Assembly: GCA_018806915.1 (NCBI GenBank)
Contig: JAGKQI010000031.1
Location: 1,054,001 to 1,118,000, forward strand
Source of the DNA: Phytophthora colocasiae
Lineage: Eukaryota; Oomycota; Peronosporomycetes; Peronosporales; Peronosporaceae
DNA: 64,000 bases
Direction: 5' to 3'
Positions 57,434-64,000 of this stretch are shown in pieces. Every line of letters begins with the position of its first letter. Positions within the stretch are counted from its first letter, which is position 1. The position numbers were made by a program, and so were the translations under genes. The notes below the pieces were generated by a model that was not told the origin of the DNA, searched no databases, and was given only the letters and a program-made list of their open reading frames with translations.

Positions 57434-59107
57434 ATGGAAGAACGTGACGAAGCGATGGTGCCGGTTCCCACCGACGGGATGCCCATTGCTGTCTACCCTC
57501 CACTGCCGCCGCTGACAGAGCACGACCTACGATTGACGCAGGAGACGACTACAAGAACGGCAGTAATTCAGGGGAGTGAGACGCGGCGTCAAGTAGAAGC
57601 CCTGGCCCAGCATGCAGCTGCAGCGCATCAGAGGAATGCCGAGCAGATTGGCCAGGTGCAGCTCCAGCAAGACCGACTTGCAGAGCAGACGTCAGCATAC
57701 CTGCAAGCGCAAAATGACCGACAGTCGACCTTAATAGAGCAGCAGCAGGAGATGCGTCGTCAAATGGACGAGCACCGCCACTACCTGGAGGAACAGTATA
57801 AGGTGCTGAGGGCGGCGGAAGAGGCGGTTGGACTTCAATCACAAAGGCTTGAGAGCCTTGCTGAGGCCGTTCAGCCGCATTTGCAGGCTCGGTGGGGTGC
57901 GTTTGCGCAAGGTGCTGCGCCGTCGAGTGCAGAGCGACCATCGGAAGCTGCTGCTGTCACTGTGGCAGCAGGAACGAACCTGCCCGTCCCGCCAATATAC
58001 AGAGGAAGCTCCAAAAAAGAAAAGAGGGACTTCATGGACAGCTATGCGATCTACACAAGGCGCATCAAGGCCTTGAACCAAGGAACGCAGGCGAAGTTTT
58101 TTGTGATGCCGCTCAGTGCTTGCATCGAGCAAGGCACGATGGTTCGTATTTGCGGTTTCGAGCTCTTCAAGGAGGAGAAGGACGTCACTGAAGCCGAGTG
58201 GAGAGACTACTTTTTGTCAGCGCGTGTACCAGATAACACAGCGTACAAGACACTTGATAGAGAAGTCAAAGCTCTTTGCATGGACATTGAGCTGCAAGAT
58301 GCGGAGTCACGACTCTCACGGCTCATGGCTCAGTTTTACGAGATTATTGACCGACTCAACATGGAAGATGTTGTGCACACTGAGCCCAAGAAGGTCGTCG
58401 GGTATTTAGTGGACGCATTGAGGCCGCAGCCTTTTAAGGCAGCTGTGAAAGATCAATTGAGCCGGCAGTGCCACAAGTCCACGAAGTCGGATCTGGCAGC
58501 GTTCCTGAAGTGGTTGCGAGGTGAACTGGAGGGGTTTATGCGATTCGAGGCCCACATTTCAACCCAGACTCAAGCCAAAGGAGGCAATAAGCCGACTCAG
58601 CCACAGGTTCAGCCGAAACGAGGATTTGGTGGGGCACAAGGTGCTACCAAGGTGAATAGCAGTGACGATCAACAACAGCCCAAGGCGGCCAATAAGTTCA
58701 AGCCAAGACCGACCAGTGATCGTCCTCCGAAGAAGTGCTTTAAATGCGGTGACCAGGCGCATGGTGTGTTCCAGTGTCCTGGCATTGGGAGTCCATCCGA
58801 AGCAAAGGAGCTCTACGAGGCAAGAACTGGGAAAAAGGTGCTGAAACCTGTATTAGCCGTCACGGCATCGGATTCTAAAGTGGCTACATCGACTTCAAGC
58901 ATTCCGTGTGTTGTAATGGACAACGTTGAGACGGAAATCACCCCGGACAGTGCTGCCGAGGTGTCAATGGTGACTGCAAGATTACTGAAGCTGTTGACAG
59001 CGAAGGGGGTCTGGCTCAACAAGCAGGATATCGACGGAGGGGCGGCCATCACTGGTGTTGGTGATAAGCCTCTGCCTGTCAAGAGTATCGCCCGGCTAGT
59101 GGTGTAG
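57434..59107 (+). CDS. gag-protease of chromodomain Ty3/gypsy element
   Basis: 557 aa from the ATG at 57434. Residues about 40-150 are a long Gln-rich coiled coil (IEQQQEMRRQMDEHRHYLEEQ). A gag core follows (PIYRGSSKKEKRDFMDSYAIY), then basic linkers, one zinc knuckle (CFKCGDQAHGVFQC), and a retropepsin-like end with DSAAEVSMVTARLL as the active-site variant of D-S/T-G. The stop at 59105-59107 comes while the -1 frame is already open. Confidence 0.9.
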   Translation: MEERDEAMVPVPTDGMPIAVYPPLPPLTEHDLRLTQETTTRTAVIQGSETRRQVEALAQHAAAAHQRNAEQIGQVQLQQDRLAEQTSAYLQAQNDRQSTLIEQQQEMRRQMDEHRHYLEEQYKVLRAAEEAVGLQSQRLESLAEAVQPHLQARWGAFAQGAAPSSAERPSEAAAVTVAAGTNLPVPPIYRGSSKKEKRDFMDSYAIYTRRIKALNQGTQAKFFVMPLSACIEQGTMVRICGFELFKEEKDVTEAEWRDYFLSARVPDNTAYKTLDREVKALCMDIELQDAESRLSRLMAQFYEIIDRLNMEDVVHTEPKKVVGYLVDALRPQPFKAAVKDQLSRQCHKSTKSDLAAFLKWLRGELEGFMRFEAHISTQTQAKGGNKPTQPQVQPKRGFGGAQGATKVNSSDDQQQPKAANKFKPRPTSDRPPKKCFKCGDQAHGVFQCPGIGSPSEAKELYEARTGKKVLKPVLAVTASDSKVATSTSSIPCVVMDNVETEITPDSAAEVSMVTARLLKLLTAKGVWLNKQDIDGGAAITGVGDKPLPVKSIARLVV

Positions 59108-59109
59108 CG

Positions 59110-62100
59110 AGTGTTCTCGCGTATACAGGAGCAGCCGAGTCTCCGGCGGTGACGGAGGAAGAGCGTGTACTTGAAGACGATGAAGCTCGCGCGTGCTTCC
59201 CTGATTTCGACAAAGATATCGACGCCGAGAGAGAAGAAATTAGAGCAATTCTTCTGGAGAAGGTGGATGAAGCGCGGAGATTTGGTGCGTCCGAGGAATT
59301 TGTGAAAGAATTGGAAACGATATTGATGCAGCTCATTGATGTTTTTCGTATCATCATTGGACGCGACCCGCCCGTCGATATGCCTCCAATGGAGGTGAAG
59401 CTGAAGCCTGGAGCAGTTCCGGTCAAGTGTAAAGCTCGTCGCTACTCACCGGTGCACCGTGCCTTCCTCAAGAAGCACATTGACGCACTGATTGCAGCCG
59501 GGCTATGCTACCGAAACCCACAGAGCAGGTGGTGCTCGCCGCCTCACGTTGTGAACAAACCAGAGGCTAATGATCATCGCATGACTGTGGATGTGCGGGG
59601 TCCTAATGCCTGTGTCGAGTCCGTGGTATGGCCGATGCCGATTCTGGAGGCCGCGTTTGAGCAACTGCGTGGCTCGTCGCGCTACTTTTCACTAGATTTC
59701 TTCAAAGGGTTCTGGCAATTTGCTATGGCTCTACTTTGCCAGGAAATCTACTCTATTCTCACGGAAGAAGGAGTGATCACACCGACGCGCGTCCTGATGG
59801 GAGGGACCAATAGCGTGGCTTACGTGCAGTCAACGGTACAGCAAATGTTTGCAGAAGTGTTCAATAACGGGCTGATGATTTGGATCGACGACTTGCTGGG
59901 GTATGGAGACTCCGACATGGCGTTGCTAGCTTTGCTCAAGAGAGTCCTCACCATTTGCGCCGAGAAGGGTTTGAAGTTGAACCCGAAGAAGTGCAGATTT
60001 TATTTGCGAGAGGCCCTGTGGTGTGGACGAGTGGTCTCTGGCGAGGGCGTTCGCCACGATCCTGCTAGAATCGATGCATTGTCGAAGCTCCCGGCGCCTA
60101 CGACTGGGCAAGAGCTACAACAGTTCGTCTGCGCACTGAATTGGATGCGGGCTTCTTTGCCCGCTTTCAATAAATTGATTGACCCTCTCGTGAAGACAAT
60201 GGAGCGAGTGTATGAGCGAGCTGGAGGCCGCAAGAAGCAACAAGTCCGGTCCATCAAACTCTCTGACGTGGGGTGGGGTGACGACGAGGTTGCCTGTTTG
60301 GATCGTTGCAAGGAAGCATTGCAGCATGCGCTGCTGTTAGCGCATCCGGACCCCGAGAAACAACTCTCGGTGTACACCGACGCGAGTGACGATCATTGGG
60401 GCGCCGCCATCACGCAGATTCCTCGTGAGCACGCTAACAGGCCGCTTAGCGAGCAAGAGAATCAACCGCTGATGATGTTGAGCGGATCCTTCACCGGTGC
60501 AGCGAAGCGGTGGGCAATTGTCGAGAAAGAAGCTTATGCAATCGTGGAGACGTGCAGACGCGCAGACTATCTATTGCACCGTCACGATGGCTTCGCGTTA
60601 TTCACGGACCACCGCAACCTACGGTATATCTTTGACCCGCACAGTGTGTCGAGCTCTGTACCAAAGTACACCGCGGATAAGCTCCACCGGTGGTCCCTAC
60701 TACTGATGGGATACAAATACGACATTCACGATATTGCGGGTGAGGATAATGTGTGGGCCGACGTTCTATCAAGATGGGGATCTACCTTCAAGACTGTCTG
60801 TGCTATCCGTCAAGTGCCACTACCATTGTCACCTCAGCTTGATGAAGCGTTTGTGTGGCCAACATTGCTGGAGATTGTGGCAGCGCAAAGTGCAGCCGAT
60901 CCGCCACGGGATTTCGCCCTCGACAGTGAAGATGCAGTCTCTATCTGGAGGGACAAGCAGGGTCGGATCTGGATTCCGGATGAAGCCACGCAATTACAAG
61001 TGCGAGTGTGTGTCGTTGGGCACTTTGGTATTGCTGGACACAGAGGCAGTGCAGTGACCTTGAAAAATATTAGCGAGAAGTTCGTCTGGAAGGAAATGGC
61101 TCGCGACGTGGAGTTTTTCGTCCAGCGGTGCCTGCACTGCGCCAGTACTCTAGGTGGCCCACCACAACCCCGTCTACTTGGGGAAGCGTTGCACGCTGAG
61201 CACCCGAACGAGCTCCTGCACTGGGACTTTCTGTACATGGGGGAGAGCGACACGGACCAGGCGTACGTCCTGGTGATCAAGGACGACGCGTCCAAGTACG
61301 TGTGGCTGGTGCCTAGCGAGGCAGCTGATGCGGAAACTACGTTTAGTGCTCTGCTCGACTGGTTTGCTGCGTTTGGAGTGTGTCGGTCATGGGTGAGTGA
61401 TCAAGGGACACACTTCAAGAACAAGGTGATCGAAGCTCTTCAACATGCAATGGGGGCACACCACCATTTCACCACCGCTAGGTGCCCGTGGGCAAATGGC
61501 ACCGTAGAGGTGGTGAACCGGGAAGCTTTGCGCTGCTGTCGCGCACTCTTATCTGAATGGAGGCTGCAACCACACGAATGGCCAAGAGTGATAAAGATTG
61601 TTCAGATGGTGCTGAACAACTCGGCGTCACCGTCACTGGGAGGTGTGGCGCCATTGACCGCCATGACAGGACTCAAAGCTATGGGACCAAGTGATCACAT
61701 TGCAGTACCTGGACCCATCAAAACGACTACTCTTGACGAGATACAAACAATGCAAATGGAGCATGTCGTGCAGCTGCAGCAAGCCCTCCAATCAATGCAC
61801 AAACGCAGCAAAGAGGCCAACGTGGCCGTCCGAGCAGCGGGACGCAAAGGGCACGCGAAAAAGCGGGGCACTACCATGGCCCAGTTTGATGTGGGAGACT
61901 TTGTTTTGTACGCCGACGTCTGGCAGCACTCACGCAGCAAGCTCAGCGTGAAGTGGTGCGGGCCAGCACGTGTGGTGGCGACTGTGTCCAACTGGATCTT
62001 TGAGATCGAGAACTTGATCACAGGTCAGAAGAAAGAGGCGCACGCTAGCCGGCTCAAATTTTATGCTGATGCTTCCCTCAACGTGACCGAGGATCTGTTA

Positions 62101-62343
62101 CTGCATATTGCACACAACAGCGAGAGCCACGTCGTGGAATCTTTGCTCGAGGCCCGCTACAATCGTCTAGAGAAACGCCATGAGATCAAGGTGCACTGGC
62201 GTGGTCTCGATACTCTTGAGGATTCCTGGGAGCCCGCGGACACTCTCTTGCAGGACGTTCCCGTTGCTGTGAAGGCTTTCGTTCGCAACCACGGCAACAA
62301 GGCACCTGTAAAGGCACTACGCAGGGCGCTACAACTGGACTAG
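59110..62343 (+). CDS. pol (RT-RNase H-integrase-chromodomain) of Ty3/gypsy element
   Basis: About 1,077 codons in the -1 frame relative to gag. No ATG lies near its start, so expression as a Gag-Pol fusion by frameshifting is likely. Reverse transcriptase: WPMPILEAAFEQL, YFSLDFFKGFWQF, and a catalytic box MIWIDDLLGYG with Trp in place of the usual Tyr. RNase H: VYTDASDDHWGA and FTDHRNLRYIF. Integrase: H-x-x-x-H ... C-x-x-C zinc domain (VVGHFG ... CLHCAST), then a core with LHWDFLYMG, SDQGTHFKN and the Glu in GTVEVVNREAL. The C-terminal chromodomain (VESLLEARYNRLEKRHEIKV ... SWEPADTLL) identifies a chromovirus, whose insertions are steered by chromatin marks. Confidence 0.92.
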   Translation, partial: SVLAYTGAAESPAVTEEERVLEDDEARACFPDFDKDIDAEREEIRAILLEKVDEARRFGASEEFVKELETILMQLIDVFRIIIGRDPPVDMPPMEVKLKPGAVPVKCKARRYSPVHRAFLKKHIDALIAAGLCYRNPQSRWCSPPHVVNKPEANDHRMTVDVRGPNACVESVVWPMPILEAAFEQLRGSSRYFSLDFFKGFWQFAMALLCQEIYSILTEEGVITPTRVLMGGTNSVAYVQSTVQQMFAEVFNNGLMIWIDDLLGYGDSDMALLALLKRVLTICAEKGLKLNPKKCRFYLREALWCGRVVSGEGVRHDPARIDALSKLPAPTTGQELQQFVCALNWMRASLPAFNKLIDPLVKTMERVYERAGGRKKQQVRSIKLSDVGWGDDEVACLDRCKEALQHALLLAHPDPEKQLSVYTDASDDHWGAAITQIPREHANRPLSEQENQPLMMLSGSFTGAAKRWAIVEKEAYAIVETCRRADYLLHRHDGFALFTDHRNLRYIFDPHSVSSSVPKYTADKLHRWSLLLMGYKYDIHDIAGEDNVWADVLSRWGSTFKTVCAIRQVPLPLSPQLDEAFVWPTLLEIVAAQSAADPPRDFALDSEDAVSIWRDKQGRIWIPDEATQLQVRVCVVGHFGIAGHRGSAVTLKNISEKFVWKEMARDVEFFVQRCLHCASTLGGPPQPRLLGEALHAEHPNELLHWDFLYMGESDTDQAYVLVIKDDASKYVWLVPSEAADAETTFSALLDWFAAFGVCRSWVSDQGTHFKNKVIEALQHAMGAHHHFTTARCPWANGTVEVVNREALRCCRALLSEWRLQPHEWPRVIKIVQMVLNNSASPSLGGVAPLTAMTGLKAMGPSDHIAVPGPIKTTTLDEIQTMQMEHVVQLQQALQSMHKRSKEANVAVRAAGRKGHAKKRGTTMAQFDVGDFVLYADVWQHSRSKLSVKWCGPARVVATVSNWIFEIENLITGQKKEAHASRLKFYADASLNVTEDLLLHIAHNSESHVVESLLEARYNRLEKRHEIKVHWRGLDTLEDSWEPADTLLQDVPVAVKAFVRNHGNKAPVKALRRALQLD

Positions 62344-62419
62344 TTTCACGCAGACTCGTGAACCGCAGCTCACATCGAGCTGTACGGCTTTATATTGAAG
62401 GCGCTTTTGGAGGGGGAAG

Positions 62420-62687
62420 TGTTGTAGCTGGTGCTACACTGTGTAGCCGTTGCTGGGATCTAGCCCAGCAACACCAACACTCTACAGAAGATGACCAGCT
62501 GCAGCAAGTAAGGACGGTTGCTCAACTGATCAAGTATGGACTGTTATGCAGGTGCAGCAAGTACGGACGGTTTGTGCCACCGGAGCGGTCACCTCCAAGG
62601 GCATGCATAGGACAAGAGCTGTTAGTGCAAACTAACGAACTGCTCAATACATATCACTTCTACATTTCCTTTGGAAGCGACACAACA
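62420..62687 (+). repeat. 3' LTR of chromodomain Ty3/gypsy element
   Basis: Partner of 57132-57399; followed by the CTGCA duplication. Confidence 0.95.
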
Positions 62688-63070
62688 CTGCAGAACGAAA
62701 TTGAGGGATTCAGGGCTCCATCCGTTCTGTACACCACGGGTTAGAAACTCATGGACGGTGATCTCTCCGTCTCCGTCTGCGTCGACCTCTTCAAAGAACT
62801 CAGTGACTTGTTGACGGAGAAGTGAACCAACTTGTGGTGGCAACCCGTCGTTGATCGTCTGCGCGAAAACTGCGGGTTTAAACGAACTGTGTTTATGGTG
62901 GATGTAGCTCCTGGTAGAGTAGCATCCACTGCATAGCAAGTAGTCTTCACATTGGATACAGGTAAACGCCTTGTCCTCGCGTGCCACAGGCTTGAAGCAC
63001 GCGTCGCAGTAGCCGACCATGAAGTTGACGTAGCGCATGATCCCCAGGAACTCTTTCGCGTCGATAGAAC
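62688..63070 (-). pseudogene. EF-hand/ZZ-like gene, middle part
   Basis: Lies between the hAT-like element and the Ty3 element. It continues the first EF-hand (DAKEF), then has a ZZ-like Cys finger (CDACFKPVAREDKAFTC, CEDYLLCSGCY, HHKHSSF), and a second EF-hand (VDADGDGEITVHEF). It ends at LQ, on the CTGCA duplication. Counting one copy of each duplication, this part is 125 codons and in phase with both neighbours. Confidence 0.85.
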
Positions 63071-63627
63071 CAGGGATAGGAAAAATACAATATCATACGG
63101 ATTGGAGGCCTTCATCCAAGCCAATAAATAATTGAGTTATTGCCAATTTTTTCGACAATGTCAACCAAGTCAGTAGGTCACATGAATATGTGACACTATG
63201 TCGTCTTTTCTCATGAGTTTTTGAACGAGTTGGTTGCTGTCGATGCGCCTGGATTTGGGAGGGGTTACCTCGAGAACCCTCCCACCGCGTCCAACCTCTC
63301 CAACCAACACACACAAGTCATAGTCCGAATTCCTCGACATCATACATACAACACACAAATCAACTGATATAATATAATTCAGTTAGGAAATGACAAGCAA
63401 CTGTAATAACCCGTGTGCCCTGTGTGCAAACGTGGCCACACCACCCGTTTGGCGATAGTTCTCGCTACCATCCATTGCCAAAACAACCACACATGTCAAC
63501 GACATTTGGCTATAGCCAAGATTGACCTGTGTAAAAAATTGCATGTTATTGGGGTTGAGGAGCAATAAATTATGGCAATATGATATTGCCAATATCGGCA
63601 ATAGTTACGGAAAATTACCAAACCCTG
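63071..63627. mobile_element. hAT-like MITE
   Basis: 557 bp beginning CAGGGATAGG and ending CCAAACCCTG, so the tips are CAGGG...CCCTG. GATAGAAC flanks both sides (63063-63070 and 63628-63635), an 8-bp target duplication as made by hAT transposases. Beyond CAGGG the terminal repeats are weak. AT-rich inside (ATATTGCCAATATCGGCAATA near 63580) with no transposase. Removing it restores the host reading frame. Confidence 0.75.
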
Positions 63628-63846
63628 GATAGAACCGCTATTGTCCTCGTCGTACATGTGGAATAGCGCGGTGACCGTTTCTGGTGCGGCATTCAGGCAT
63701 TCGTGAAGATCATGCAGACGGAGACCCCCTTGGTGACTGTGGTTGGCGTAGAGTTCGGCGGCCACGTCGATGATGAGCTTCTCTTCGTAAAGACGGACGT
63801 AGTTGTCGAGGATGTTCTCGAGCGAGGGCTGCTTAGTGGGGCGCAT
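63628..63846 (-). pseudogene. EF-hand/ZZ-like gene, 5' part
   Basis: From the ATG at 63846 this encodes 73 residues (MRPTKQPSLENILDNYVRLYEEK...) leading into the first EF-hand (YDEDNSGSI), which is cut by the MITE. Whole-gene layout: EF-hand 1, ZZ-like finger 1, EF-hands 2 and 3, ZZ-like finger 2, C-terminal tail. This suggests a calcium-responsive scaffold, but function is inferred from motifs only. If transcribed, the MITE frame stops soon after entry unless it is spliced out as an intron; I see no convincing acceptor at its far side. Confidence 0.85.
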
Positions 63847-64000
63847 AGTTTGTAGGTAGGGAGTGGGGAGAAGACCGAAGATTTAGAAATGAGAACGGAT
63901 GCGAACGCGCTAAGCTACATGTAGCCTTATTCCTCCAGCACAACTGGCCGTACACCCTTGCGACTCATTGACAGTTCAGATTCACCCAAGTCTGATGAGA
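63847..64000. promoter_or_regulatory. upstream flank of the EF-hand gene
   Basis: The last 154 bp of the window would hold the 5' UTR and part of the promoter of the disrupted minus-strand gene. No clear core element is recognised. Confidence 0.3.

Larger units (their letters stand above)
57132..62687 (+). mobile_element. full-length chromodomain Ty3/gypsy retrotransposon
   Basis: 5,556 bp with 268-bp LTRs (one difference) and a 5-bp target duplication CTGCA (57127-57131 and 62688-62692). A polypurine tract GGAGGGGGAAG (62409-62419) directly precedes the 3' LTR. Gag-protease and pol ORFs are both intact. It sits in the coding region of an EF-hand gene, in the opposite orientation. Confidence 0.95.

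Noticed and set aside
59030..59107. A retroviral X-XXY-YYZ slippery site at the gag-pol junction of the chromovirus
   Set aside because: The -1 frame overlap is real, but I could not find a convincing heptamer, so only the frame change is reported.
63036..63640. A normal intron between the 5' and middle parts of the EF-hand gene
   Set aside because: The GATAGAAC duplication and CAGGG tips explain the interruption exactly, and no AG acceptor stands at the needed place.
1..64000. CRISPR arrays, operons and ribosome-binding sites
   Set aside because: The window is eukaryotic (spliced genes, LTR elements, SET and PHD domains); no regularly spaced short repeats are present.

Overview
The window looks like a gene-poor, transposon-rich stretch of an oomycete nuclear genome, most likely a Phytophthora-type plant pathogen. 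The genus is inference. The grounds are: secreted RxLR-dEER effector genes and their relics, short 59-76 bp introns in otherwise intron-poor genes, an oomycete-style ankyrin protein and MFS sugar transporters, and abundant Ty3/gypsy, copia, LINE and TA-target DNA transposons.

Layout. 1-2.6 kb is the 3' half of a decayed copia element. 2.6-5.6 kb holds relics of an unknown gene and LINE scraps. 5.6-8.3 kb holds two sound housekeeping genes, a three-exon STIMATE/TMEM110-type membrane protein (-) and a three-exon Rab geranylgeranyltransferase alpha subunit (+). 8.6-15 kb is accessory: an intact Uma2-nuclease/C2H2 fusion gene and its dead paralogue, a frameshifted RxLR relic, and two RxLR copies in a 596-bp inverted duplication around a LINE tail.

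15.1-40.3 kb is an array of four sugar transporter copies, A(-) B(+) C(-) D(+), that is two head-to-head pairs. Both divergent spacers were invaded by TA-target DNA transposons. Between A and B sits a pogo-like element, itself split by a 13.25-kb LTR retrotransposon with identical 375-bp LTRs. This retrotransposon has gag and pol in one frame separated by a UGA codon, and an extra antisense ORF near its 3' LTR. Between C and D lies a 1.07-kb foldback element. D is a pseudogene.

40.3-56.3 kb is the best conserved gene block: a 597-aa ankyrin protein (-), a 3,078-aa intronless trithorax/MLL-like histone methyltransferase (+), two divergent P-loop GTPases, and a perfectly mirrored pair of secreted His/Tyr/Gly-rich proteins.

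56.5-63.85 kb is one EF-hand/zinc-finger gene (-) whose reading frame can be followed across two insertions: a full-length 5.6-kb chromodomain Ty3/gypsy element (5-bp target duplication) and a 557-bp hAT-like MITE (8-bp duplication). Each insertion lies within EF-hand coding sequence. No rRNA, tRNA or CRISPR was recognised by reading; no covariance or profile search could be run.
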